This document shows positions 39,559 through 51,536 of a stretch of 64,000 bases of DNA, in pieces. The position numbers and the translations under genes are program-made. The stretch is taken from positions 2,130,928 to 2,194,927 of the forward strand of contig NC_090125.1 of NCBI RefSeq assembly GCF_023973825.1, in the 5' to 3' direction. Numbering within the stretch: position 1 is the first letter of the stretch; each line of letters starts with the position of its first letter. Source of the stretch: Plasmodium brasilianum (taxonomy: Eukaryota > Apicomplexa > Aconoidasida > Haemosporida > Plasmodiidae). The notes beneath the pieces are model-generated. The model searched no databases and had not been told where the DNA came from. It saw only the letters and a list, made by a program, of their open reading frames with translations.

Positions 39559-42500
39559 GTTTTCTTATTTTACTTATAGTCATTTTAAAGAAAATATGTC
39601 TACTATTTCAGAAAAAAATATGTTCCTTTTGAAGTCTACAAGTACATTTGTTTCATTCTATTTAGTGTAATATGCATTTTGCTTTCATTAACTCGTATAT
39701 AACAAATTTTTTTTTGTTTTTTTTTTCTTTTTGCACTGATGAATGCAACATATATATTTATTCATTTAATTATATTGTTACAATTTCTTTTCTTTTCTTT
39801 TTTTTTTTATATTTATTTTTTATGATTAATCTTTCATTATTCGTAGTCTCATAATTTGTTACACGTAAATACACACAAATATAGATGTGTAAGTACCTTA
39901 CTCTGTGTAGTAGCAATTTTTCTGAAAAGATCCTTTTTAGATATAAATATAGATAGATAAATAAATAAATATATATATATACGTAGTTAAGTTCTATGAC
40001 TAACGTATTATGACAATGTTATGGAAAATGCACTGAGAATGATACTGAGAAATGTGAAATGAAAGGTTTGGAAAAAATATGAGAATTATTGATAATATAA
40101 AGAGAATTGTTTGTATGTTATACACATAAAACAATTTTAATTTACATTAATTACTCAGGGGAAGAATTATAAAAATAACTGAAAAGGAACAGTAAAGAGA
40201 AAATTATTGCGGCTTTCATTTTTAAATAATTTAACATATTTATATTTGTCTACTGCACTAAAATTATCACCTCTTTTAGTATTGCGTTTGATATTTAATT
40301 TTTTTGATATTCCCTATTTTTTAATATTAATATGTATTGCATATATATATAATATGAGCATTTAGTTTTTAAATGCTCTAAACGATTATTATTTTTACCT
40401 TGAACTTTGTAATTTTTTTTTTCTTTTTTTTTTTTATGTATATTATTATATTACGATTTATAATAATAGGAAAAGGATATTTCACACCTTTCAGATATAA
40501 CATTTACTTTTTTTATTTTTATATTTTAATAAAATATAGATCTTTTTGTACATTTATAAAGAAGCATCAAATGAAAAAGCGCTTATATCATTTATAATAT
40601 TTGTAAATTTCATTTTATATGCTTAAATAAAAGTGTGGAAAATGATTAGCCATATAGACAAAATATGAGAACTCCTAAAGGAAAATTTTTTACAAAATAT
40701 ATGCTTAAATATAATAGAGTACGCTTCACTTTGTTTCCTGTTGGTATTTTTCATCATGCTCTTCAAAAATCGTGAATAATAAATAATGTTTTGTTTTGCT
40801 CCTTCAAATTTATGATAGACAATAATAAAAAAAAAAAGTAAAAGTTATAAATTTGTATACACTTATTTTATCGATTATTCATTTCTTTTTTTTTCAAAGT
40901 CAATCAATTGAATTTACATTCAAAATAAAATATAACATAAAAAATAAATGAATTAAAGGTTTCTCTTTAAAAACAGTGTTGTTGGTTGCACAAAAATTTA
41001 AATAAATGTAATTTTAAAAATATTGTTATATTGTTTTTTTAGTTTAATACCCATGATGTTTAATTTTTGCTGCTATGAAATCCCTTCTTTTTCGAGTTAG
41101 AAAATGAATAATACTTAATAAAATAATTAAATATCCAAATATATAATTTATACTGGAAAAAAAAAAAAATGAACAGGCTATAAATTTTTTTTACTAATTT
41201 TTCTATTTATTAATTTATGACCCTTAAAAGCTCTTTTTTACCAGCTTCATTATGTGCGTATTTTTCTATTGTGGCTTAAATAAAATGTTTTCTATTTTGT
41301 ATTTATTTAAATTATGAACATGCAATAACAATAACAAAAAAAAAAAAAAAAAAAAGAATTTATTGTACAACCCCTAATGCATGATTAACACATTTAAAAA
41401 AGAAAAAAAGATTAATCAATTTGAGCTAGTTATATAAAAAACAAAATAGATAATTCTTAGTATTATATAAAATATCATTTTTTAAATTAACATTTTCAAA
41501 TTTTCCAATAAAAACGCATAATTAGTTTGCATCTTTTCGATATTTAAAAAACAATTTGAAAGCATTCAAAAATTAAAAAATTGAAAATTTTATAAAATAT
41601 TTTTGATTTCCAAAAATATTATACAATAAAGTTGGTTGTTGGATACAGGTCATTAGTAAATTAAATAAAACGAATTTACATATATTATTATATGAAAGTA
41701 ATTTGAGCCTCTTTTTATAAAAAAATTAAGTACAAAATATATAATAATTTGTGTTAACTCCAAAATTACGTAGTTTATTTATTATATATACATATATCTT
41801 ACTAAATATTTGAAAAAGAAAAAAAATTTATTTCACATATTTTAAATGTATATATATATTTATAAATAAAACAGTATTGGTAAAAAATTTTGCTATATGA
41901 TTTTGGATTTTTTTTTTGTTATTTTAAAACTTTGTTATTTATAAAAAAAAATATTATATATATATGTATATATATATATTTAATATATCTTTTATTTTTT
42001 ATTTTTTACAAATGTGGATGTCCGCAGTATAATTTGTTCATAAACGTGCGTATAATTTAAAAAGTATAAAGCATCAAAATTTATTTTTTTTAATAGTGCA
42101 TATATATATAATACACTATGTATAAATTATATATGACATTTTTCCTAGAAATTTAGTGATTATTTTTTACTTTTTATAGAAAGAAATAATAAAAAATTGT
42201 AAACAAAAATGAAAAGATATCATTTTCGTAAATAACAAAAAATATAAAATAGTTAATAATTTTAACCATTTATTATATATTATTTTCTTTTGCTTTTTTA
42301 CGTGAACAATAAGAACATATATAATATACATGTATATTTTATATATAATAACAATATAAATAGTGAATTTGAAATGAAAAAAGGTCATTAAATGACAAAA
42401 TATTATATTTTTGCCCTTAAAAACAGTTATTATATACATACATATATAATATTACATATATATGAATATATATAATACAGCAAACTGTTAAAATATATTC

Positions 42501-43167
42501 AAGTTAAGAGAAAAATAAAAACAAAATAAGTAAAATATGTATTAATAATTTTATATGAGTAAAATGAAATTATTTTTATATTATTATTTTAAATATGAAT
42601 ATAGCTGACATTTAGTTTCATAAGAAGATTTTATGTTAATATAAAAGGAAAAAAATGAATTGCATAATAAAGGTATAGCATATTAATGTATATAGATATA
42701 TGCTCATATATCTTCCTTTTATGTAATACATATATATATATATATGTAACAGAAATTTATGAAAGCAAAGCTAGGATTTTTTGAGATGATACATTTAGTG
42801 TGAAGTGCTTTTTGAATATAAGACAAGACATTAAAAATGAGAATTTTATAGTAGTTTGCTACATCCTTTTTTTGTTTTATTCTTTATTAATTTAATTTAT
42901 CGAAAAACTGTTTTGTAAAAATAATAGATATTTTTCTTTGTAAAGTTGAATACGTGAATTAGAGTTTTGTGGCATTGCTGTTATTTTTAAAATAACAGTA
43001 ATTTAGATATTGAGAGTATAGAGGTGGGAGTTATTTGAAATTTACATTGTTTTCCGAGGAAAAATAACGTAAGGTAAGTTAGAATAATTGTATTAAGGGA
43101 CTTTTAAACGTAACATATTACACGTATTTGTTACATAAATCTTGAAATTTATTATTAGTTTGTTAAA
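39559..43167. other. Large divergent intergenic region (3.6 kb)
   Basis: This gap lies between the start of K2 (minus strand) and the start of the small plus-strand gene, so it carries both promoters. It is extremely A+T-rich throughout with many homopolymers and TA tracts (for example near 39970, 41340 and 41960). I found no coding-like segment; the few frames of 60-90 codons (39672, 40400, 42167) are low-complexity. Confidence 0.6.
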
Positions 43168-43743
43168 ATGTATAATTTGAGTAAATTATATTTGCTAAGA
43201 TGGAACACTTCGTGGACTTATAAGTAAATAATGAATTTAATATATAAATTATGAATTTGTATTATTATTTTATTTAAACTTTTAGTATGTAATAAAATGG
43301 AACATTTTTGAGTTTTATTTGATTTGTTTTACTTTGTTTTATATTTATAATTATTATGGATTATTTACTATTTTTGCTTTATGTTGTGTTGTATCCATTT
43401 ATAAGAATTTCATTTCATAAATATTTATAAATAAATATTTGTTCATTATAATGTGTATACATGTATATTACGTATGTATATGTAAAGGAAATTTTTTTTT
43501 TTTTATTAATATTATAATTATTAATGTAGATTAAAGAGATATCACATGTCCCCAAGATGGAATGTTAGTAAATGGTTGGTGAAAGAAGAATATAAATCAC
43601 AAAAATTTAACAAACCATTTTATTTAACAAAATGGGGAAATTTCAAAACATATCAACATCAATTTTTTCCGAACAATGGAGCTTTTAATAAATTTTGTAA
43701 TATGAATAAATTGCATGAGAACAACATGAATATTAAAAAATAG
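43168..43743 (+). CDS. Small basic, Trp/Tyr-rich protein (89 residues), possibly mitochondrial
   Basis: Two exons, 43168-43223 and 43530-43743, join in phase (donor ATAA|GTAAAT, acceptor AATGTAG|A) to 89 residues. The start MYNLSKLYLLRWNTSW is hydrophobic/basic without acidic residues, which would suit a mitochondrial presequence. The body is rich in Trp, Phe, Tyr and Lys (SPRWNVSKWLVKEEY, KPFYLTKWGNFKTYQHQFFP). No transmembrane helix is obvious. The residue mix and G+C content are those of a real exon, unlike the flanks. I do not recognise a family; small lineage-specific subunits of the mitochondrial ribosome or respiratory complexes often look like this, but that is only an inference. It converges with the RNase Z gene. 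Confidence 0.65.
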
Positions 43744-44088
43744 AAATAACAACATATTTTACTTTATTTTTAATATAATATAAAAAAAAAAAAAAAAAAA
43801 TTAACCTTTAAATTAGCCAAGTTAAGGGATATACATACGGATAAATACATGTATAGACAGAAAGCATATCTTATTTTGTTCTAGTGTTATTTTGTATTTT
43901 TTTTGAATTATTATTTTACGTTTTCTTTTTGTTTACCGCATCTTTTTTATGTTTTACATTTTTCCTGGTTATTTTCACATATTTGTTTATGTTTTAGTTA
44001 TTAATGGATTTCTTTTTGCATTTTATACACATTTTATTTGTTCTGCTTTTTCTATTATTATTTTTTTTTGCTGCCTTTCCTGTTATAA
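43744..44088. other. Short convergent gap
   Basis: AT-rich spacer of about 345 bases with a poly(A) run near 43781-43800. Nothing else seen. Confidence 0.6.
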
Positions 44089-47000
44089 TTAAAATATTTT
44101 TTCTAATAAATTTAGTAAAATATTGAAATATTGAGGCAATTCATTTATTAAATTTAAAGGAATACACATATAGTCGAAGCTACAAATTGTTTTGTTCATA
44201 ATTTCATTAATTTCTGTGGATGATTTATTTAATTTGGGTGCCTAAAAAAAATAAACAATATATATATACATTCATACACACATATACACATTTACGCATG
44301 CATTTATATAATTTGAAAGATGTATAAAAAAAAATTTTTAATAAGAAACGGATGTGTTTTAATATTTAGTTAATTTCTTTGTTTAAATAAATAAAAAAAC
44401 GCGCTCATGATTCTACAATTTTTGTTATGATCTATAAGACTGTTAATTTTATTATTATAACAGTTGTATTTGCGTGTAATTAAAATAATGTTAAATATTT
44501 TCAATTATTATGTTTATGCTATTATTAAATTTTTAGATATATTTTTTTTGTTTTGCAATGTTGCTTAGGTATATTATAATAGATCTAAAACATAATTTCC
44601 TAAATATGTTACTTTTGCATTTTGCAAGTAAAATGTAAAAAAAGGATTTGATTTGTTATAAAATTCATTTGTTATAGCATCTTGTTTAATAATTAAAAAT
44701 TAACGTCCTCATTTCTATTTTACATATACATATATACACATAAATATATAGTTACATTATATACAAATAATGTATACACTTGTTATATGCATACATATTT
44801 TTTATGCGACTAAAATGGTAAATTCATTTTCATAAGTCCAGTTGTGCTTTAATTATATTAGTTATTTTTAAACTTTGTTATAATTTTTTTAATTATAAAT
44901 CTATGTCCCATAACAAAATTAATTCATATATAATTATTTTGTCTAAGTATTTTAGCAAATTACGGCTTATACGATCATATATGCAGTTTTACTCCGTAAT
45001 TTGTATAATAAACACAAAAGTGCATATTTTGTCAAAGTGCCTAATTTTTATGTAAATGTGCATTAAATAATTGTTATTTTATTACTACACATTATTTTTA
45101 TTTAAAAGTATTACCTTTGGATATCTTTGACTAAAATGCGTTAATATTAAAGTTTTACATTTAGCCTCTTGACCTGCGTATTAATCCATATACAATTATA
45201 AATGTACATATATGTGTTCATATGTATATATATAAATATATATAATGAATTTATATTAATAAGTAATTCACAATAATCTTTTATTTTTAGCATGTGCTAT
45301 GTTACTAATTTGCATGGCCTCATGTGTGGTAGAATGCTTTTTGTGAATAGCTTCGCTTAATAATTCGTCATCAAATGTGGCTGAAAATTTAATATATACA
45401 AATTTGTATATGAATTATTCTCTAACGTAGATATATGTTATTTTTCCTGTATGTTATACTTTTAGTTATGCATTTTTTTTTATATTTATACGTACAGTAT
45501 ATATACATTATTTTAAAATATTTATCTATTTTTTGAAAAATTATTCAAAATTTATAGAAAACATTTTTTTTTTTTTTTTTACCTTCATGTATTAAAATAT
45601 CACAGTCTTTCGAATATTTTTTGACATTATCACAAGGTCTTGTATCAGCTGAATAAACAACTGATCCTATATGCTTGCTTTTTATTTTTATACCATAAGA
45701 TTCCTTAATATGGTTAACCTAAAAAATGGGTCAAATTCATTGGAATTACTTTTTCTTATCCATGTTATAATAATGTATAAACTCTGCTTCTCTCAATATA
45801 TATTAAAAAAAATATAACACATCATAATACAGTATAACATAATACTATATTATATGTAATTATTACGCATGAACAAAACATTTTAAATAAAATATTCCAC
45901 TACACAACACTATACCTTAAAAAGGTGGAGGCTTAAAAAATTGTCTTCATCATTAATTCTTTGTTTTATTTCTAAATTTTCTTCATTATATACAACATTT
46001 ATTAGCTTATCAAAAAATAACTGATTAAATAAATTCATCCATTTTTTTAAGGTTAATGGGAGTAATATTAGTGGATGTTTCAAATGTGGAAAGAGAATTT
46101 TTCTTATATACAAAAAATAATAAAGACCGGCGTGATGGTCCGCATGGGCATGAGAGATAAAAATCGTTCTACAGTGGGAAGAGAAAGTATATATATATAT
46201 ATATATATACGTATGCATGTTTTAGAAAAGAAAAATTATTAAGGCATTTTGCATAAGTAGAAAATATGTTCCTTTGTACAACTTGTCAGGAAGATGGGAA
46301 AAAAGGTGTATACTGAGAATTTGTTCATAGACATATATCCATAAATAGAAACCCCCCCATAAAACTTACTTTATCGATTTTATAATTGCGGAAAAATGGA
46401 GCCAGGATTTACTCATCCAGTATAGCTGGTATAAGGATCCTTCTCCAAAATCCAAAATAACACTAAAATTTTCTTGAATATGCAAAATGATACCAGATAC
46501 ATTACGAAAAGTTGACGGTATTGAACAACCAGTTCCAAGAAAATAGAAAGAGGGAAATGATAAAAAATTATGAGTTTCCGTTTTATTAAAATGTTCAATC
46601 GTTTCTACTAAATCTTGGTTTTCTTTTAAGATATTTGATATTTTTGAAAGGTTAAAAATATTTGGATATAAATCTGATAGTGTTTCATTTGTGCATACAT
46701 TAATTTTATGAAAAGGATGTAAGACAAATTTTGTTAGTGGTTTATATAAAAGATAAGCATCATTTTCTTCCCCATCTTCTTCATTTATTACGTCGCTCTC
46801 ATTTTCATATCTATCCTTCACCTTTTCGTTATCTTTTAAGATAGTATTATTCTGCATATTATTATGTTCATTTGGGGGAATATTTGAATTCTCTATTTTA
46901 TTTTTATCAATTATATAAGAATTATTCTGTTGTTTATCCTCCTCTTGCCTATCCTGTTTATCTGCATCATTTGGTATTAAATAGGATAAGTCATATATAG

Positions 47001-48444
47001 GGGTATCCGGTTTGTACTTTAAAAATATGTTTGGTAACAACTTCGAAAGAAAGTTATTTAATGAGGAGGTAGAAACAAAGGGGCATACATTTAATGAACT
47101 ATTGGATTGATTACATTTAATATTTTTTACATTTTTCAAACCTAAAAAAAATTTTTTATACCTCTTAGTGTTGATAATTTCATCACTAGATAAATGAAAG
47201 ATATATTCTAAATTCTTTAAATAAAAACTTTCCTTATTTTCAATTTCTTTGATTAAATAATTTATATCCTTAATATTATGTAAATCAAGTACTAATGATT
47301 TTCTTCCATCAATATTTTCATCGCATACATCTTCAGGTTTTATTATTTTATTATTTAGTGTAATGGATTTTCCTGATTTTAGTATACCATAATATTTTCC
47401 TGATGGGATATTTAGGCTCCTAGCTTTTTCAACATGAAATTTGCCAATCGTCGGGGGGCATTCAATTAAATAACAAATGCTGTTCCATTTTTTATTATTT
47501 TCCCTATCACATGTGAATGTTTTGATATTATAATCATTATTATTTATACTCTTGTTATCGTGGATACTTCCATATGTACCCTCTCCACGTTTATTTTGAC
47601 TTGTTCCAATGCATTCATTTTGACTTGTTCCAATGCATTCTTTTTGACTTGTTCCAATGCATTCATTTTGACTTGTTCCAATGCATTCATTTTGACTTGT
47701 TCCATTACATTCATTTTCATTTATTCCACTGCAGTCATTTCCATTCGATACCGTGCAATCATTTCTAGCTGATCCCCCGCATTCATTTATATTTGTTTCA
47801 CTGTGTTCATTTCCACTTTTATGTATATCTTTACAACTTACCTCTAGCATCCTCTTTTTACAATAACTGAAATAGCTTCCATCTGAAGGATTCTTTCTTT
47901 TTTCAGTACCACATAAATTATTTCTTCTTTCATAACATGTATCATCTGGTTCAATATGTTTTTTCCTTTTATCTGTATTAGTAGGACTTCTACTATTACT
48001 TATATATGATTCGTTTTCCTCTAAAGAGTTTACATTTTTTTCATTAAGTACAATTGGGGTAATTATTACATTACCCTTTAAAACAATTGGTAATGTATTA
48101 TCTGAAATTTCGTGGATTATTAATTTTATATTTTTCAGTTTTGCAAAAGAGCATGTAAAACTATTAATAATACATTCTATAGGCTTGGGACCGTAAATAG
48201 TAATAATATTATCGGATATATTATCTATAGTTAAAAGTAAACCTATTAAACCTCCAATAGTTTCTGGATTAATTTTTGTAAAACATATATTATTTATTTT
48301 TACTAGGTGCAATTTATGTTCATTCAAAAATCGTTGATTGTTCTCTCCACAATTAAAAAGTGTAAAGTCTCCATTCACGAATAAACGCAAACTCGATGGT
48401 ATTGCCAGTCTATGCCAGCCTATCATTTGAATGTACACCTCCAT
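44089..48444 (-). CDS. tRNase Z, long form (ELAC2-like tRNA 3'-processing endonuclease)
   Basis: Metallo-beta-lactamase-fold endonuclease that removes 3' trailers from pre-tRNAs. Six exons: 48444-46370, 46168-45916, 45718-45583, 45380-45306, 45173-45115 and 44241-44089, about 916 residues. The N-terminal half is the inactive duplicate (RLFVNGDFTLFNCGE near residue 22, GGLIGLLLT). The C-terminal half starts YFLGTGCSIPSTFRNVSGI and carries the zinc motif SHAHADHHAG (about residues 697-706), then YSADTRPC, HEATFDDE, HSTTHEA and LTHFSQRYP, all hallmarks of the catalytic domain. The exon 4 donor ATTA|GTAACA was chosen because it gives exactly the usual spacing between HSTT and HFSQRY. A low-complexity insertion with 8-residue repeats interrupts the N-terminal half. 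Whether it acts in nucleus, apicoplast or mitochondrion cannot be told; no clear leader is seen at this start. Confidence 0.92.
47598..47712. repeat. 24-bp coding repeat (ECIGTSQN units) in tRNase Z
   Basis: About five near-identical 24-base copies (plus strand TTTTGACTTGTTCCAATGCA) encode ECIGTSQN/K. Decayed relatives (NECNGTS, NECGGS, NDCSG) lie upstream in the protein at about 47720-47800. The array sits in the insertion between the start of the inactive half and its second block. Confidence 0.9.
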
Positions 48445-48503
48445 TGTTTCCTTCTTTATGCGACCTCAATATAGTCAGGTAAAATCAATATTCATATATC
48501 AGC

Positions 48504-48562
<59 letters not shown>

Positions 48563-49767
48563 CAAATATGTTTTGTGCTAAACCAAAATGGGCTTATCTT
48601 TTCATTAAAAAAAAATAAATTGTTTTTTCCAAAAATATTTTGTTAAATAAAAATAATAATTAAGTAACACAAGATACAATATTGATTGATACTTAAGGAC
48701 ATATTCCATTTACAACTTATATATATTATATAATATATAATTTAAAGCATTTGCTAGAAAATAAGAAATTTGTTAGGATTTCAAAAGTAAAACTAGCATA
48801 TCTTTACATATAAGCTATGTAATGCGTATTTACACAGAAATATTAACAGAAAAGATATAAATGATACGTACATACATATATATATAACCATTCAACAGTA
48901 TGCACTTTATTACCCTAAAAAACGAAAATACGTGACATACTCAAAAAAAAAAAATGCGCTATACTTCCTTTTCATAAAACAAAAATTTATATATTATACT
49001 TCAAAAAATAGTATATTATTATAGCACAACGCTGTTTCAAAAAATACAAGAATTTATATTTCTCAAAAGGAAGGCACAATATAACATATTCTTACGTACA
49101 TACAAATATACTACATATATATATACATATATATTTATTTATGCATGCCTATACTTTACCATAACGGGGGCTTATATTTTTCATTTAGATTAAAGTTTGT
49201 ATTTTCCGTAACTTGGAGCATTTTTTTTAAAGATGAAAAATTGAATTCTTTGCATCCAAATAAATAGAAAACTTGTATAAGATGCATTTATAAATATATA
49301 CGTCCATAAGTTTCTCTTAAACATATTGTGCTCCTGTTAATACAACAAATAAGGTAAATTCTTACAAAAAAAATAAAATATAAAGTATAAAATAGTCTAA
49401 AAAAAAAATAAGTTCAAATATTCAACATCTAAAAAAATTTACTACATATGAAAAAAAAAAAAAAAAATATTACACTAATGTATTAAGAACGATTTGTGTA
49501 AACATAAAATAGTTGACTTTTCCTAAAAAAAAAAGAAATTGAATTCAAGATTAGCAACCCAATAATATAATGTGTCAATACAGTGCACAAAGCATACTGA
49601 GATGAAATAATCTACATATATATAATAAAAATAAAAAAATTAAACAAAATCTAATACAAGCCTCTAAAAAGTTAAATATGCTTGTTTACATATATATATA
49701 AAAAAAAAAAATATGTAAACCATAAAATATGCTTCTTAAAATGATTACTATAGAAATTTTCTATATT

Positions 49768-49800
<33 letters not shown>

Positions 49801-49926
49801 TTAATAATTAAAGGAAATCGGAAATAACACATATTGATATACTATTTCGAAATATTTTGCATAGCAATTTTTATAAAAAAATTTACAGCATATAACACCA
49901 TTTTAGGAATATATAACATCGATTAG
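48445..49926. promoter_or_regulatory. Divergent intergenic region with a long (TA)n tract
   Basis: This 1.5 kb gap carries the promoters of tRNase Z (minus) and the next plus-strand gene. It contains a (TA)n run at about 48508-48555 only 65 bases upstream of the tRNase Z start, and a 29-base poly(A) run near 49770-49799. No coding segment recognised. Confidence 0.6.
48508..48555. repeat. (TA)n microsatellite
   Basis: Uninterrupted TA run of about 48 bases just upstream of the tRNase Z start codon. Confidence 0.9.
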
Positions 49927-50958
49927 ATGGGATCTGTGTATAGAGATAAAAAAAGCTTTCACGAGGTAGTGTTAACGATAAAGGAAAAAATAGAAAAATA
50001 TGATTTAAACAAATGGAAAAATATTGTGAAGCCAGAAGAAGAGACCTTATACAGTAAGTATTTTGAGGAACTGTTAAATAAAGCGGGAAATAAGGAGGTG
50101 GATAAGGAAAACACAAAAATTGATAATAGCAAGGATATTATAAGTGAAAAAAGTAAAAAAGGGTATGAGATAAACAAAGAATTTTTTGACAAGATAAGTA
50201 ACAAAGAAAAATTTTATTTTTTATTGAATATAAAGGAAATGATGGAAACAAGCTGGTTACTAGCCGACAAAAGGTTAGATGGCATAAAATTAGAAGAAAC
50301 ATCTGAACCTGTAAATGTGCAAGAACTAATTAATTATTCCAGCATATTGTCCGATACAACATGTGCACCACCTGAATGTGATAACATAAATGATAAATTA
50401 ATACATCAAGAATATTATCCAAATTATCATTTTTTAAATTTTGTAAATATCGAAGAAATACATTTGTCTAAATTATTTCAATTACAGAAATATAGTACTA
50501 TTTGTTTTCCTCCTATTATTACTATACAGGAATATAATAACATCTTAGTTGTTGATATTTCTTGTTCAACACCAAGTACAACTATTTATTATAGGGTAAA
50601 CGATGAAATAAAGGAGCAAGTATATGATGCCAATAATAAGCCCAAAATAAAGAAAAGGAAAAAGGTTAATATATATGCATGGTCAGTTAAAACAGGATTT
50701 ATAAAATCTAGAGTTTCATGTATTTCTAAATCATATCAAGTTGAAGAAGATGATGTATCTTTAACAAACGAAATGTTAAACATTGAACAACTCGATAAAC
50801 CCTCATTTGTAGAGAAAGTTAATAAGGATGAAAACACTTCTGACAAGCCATCCGCTATTACAAATGTGTTTAAAAATTTAGGTTTCTTATTAAGTAGGAA
50901 AAAGGAAAAATCATCAGAATCATCATCAAATGGAGGCTCTTCTTCAGGTGAAGATTAA
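49927..50958 (+). CDS. Conserved protein with a chitobiase-C-like beta-sandwich domain
   Basis: Single exon, 343 residues, no signal peptide or membrane helix. Residues 1-130 look helical and charged (FHEVVLTIKEKIEKYDLNKW, KFYFLLNIKEMMETSWLLAD). Residues about 196-275 (PPIITIQEYNN, VVDISCSTPSTTIYYRVNDE, KVNIYAWSVKTGFIKSRVSC) follow the pattern of chitobiase/beta-hexosaminidase C-terminal or Fn3-associated repeats, in which a threonine-rich CPTPGATIYYT-type strand is typical. The C-terminus is a Lys-rich then Ser/Gly/Glu tail ending SSSGED, disordered by composition. In other proteins this domain is a non-catalytic beta module. Function unknown; the domain call is by pattern only. It converges with the COG6-like gene. 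Confidence 0.8.
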   Translation: MGSVYRDKKSFHEVVLTIKEKIEKYDLNKWKNIVKPEEETLYSKYFEELLNKAGNKEVDKENTKIDNSKDIISEKSKKGYEINKEFFDKISNKEKFYFLLNIKEMMETSWLLADKRLDGIKLEETSEPVNVQELINYSSILSDTTCAPPECDNINDKLIHQEYYPNYHFLNFVNIEEIHLSKLFQLQKYSTICFPPIITIQEYNNILVVDISCSTPSTTIYYRVNDEIKEQVYDANNKPKIKKRKKVNIYAWSVKTGFIKSRVSCISKSYQVEEDDVSLTNEMLNIEQLDKPSFVEKVNKDENTSDKPSAITNVFKNLGFLLSRKKEKSSESSSNGGSSSGED

Positions 50959-51536
50959 GGGTAGTCAAATTAAATGAGTTAACAAAAATATATTAAAATG
51001 TGTGTACAAAGGAAACAACATAAAAACAAAAAATTAAAATAATAGAAAATTATTAAAAATAATAGAAAAAAGGAGAAAATAATAAAAAAGACTCATCAAA
51101 TATAAATTGTGCATTTTCGAATATTTGGACAGAAATGCATAGTATGGTTATTTACATTTCTACTGTTTATTACATGTCATTTCTCGCTGTTCCTCTTATT
51201 TTATTTTATTATGCTTCAGTTTGTTTAGTTTTATACTTCGTTTTACTTCTTACTTCGTTTTACTTCTTACTTTGTTTTACTTCTTACTTTGTTTTACTTC
51301 TTACTTTGTTTTACTTCTTACTTTGTTTTACTTCTTACTTTGTTTTACTTCTTATTCATTTTGCTTCTTTATATACATTTGCCTTTTTTTACTTAATTTT
51401 TTTTTGTTGCATAAGTTCAATTATATAACATTCAACACATGATAAAGCGAAGCATAGTTATGCTAATAGTTATGTAACTTATTTGATTATTCTCTTATCC
51501 TCCTTTCCATTGTTGCATTATTTTCCATTTTACAAC
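50959..51536. other. Convergent gap containing the 17-bp repeat
   Basis: 3' flanks of two converging genes. Apart from the repeat array it is plain AT-rich DNA. Confidence 0.6.
51231..51352. repeat. 17-bp tandem repeat
   Basis: About seven copies of a 17-base unit (TTTTACTTCTTACTTTG) lie in the convergent gap 50959-51536, downstream of both flanking genes. The first copies differ by one base (TTCG for TTTG). The unit is not a multiple of three and stays open in two frames only because it lacks stops; I do not call the resulting frames genes. Confidence 0.9.

Noticed and set aside
45270..45310. A longer tRNase Z exon 4 running to the stop near 45270
   Set aside because: It would need a poor GTGAAT donor and break phase; ATTA|GTAACA restores the exact family spacing between HSTT and HFSQRY.
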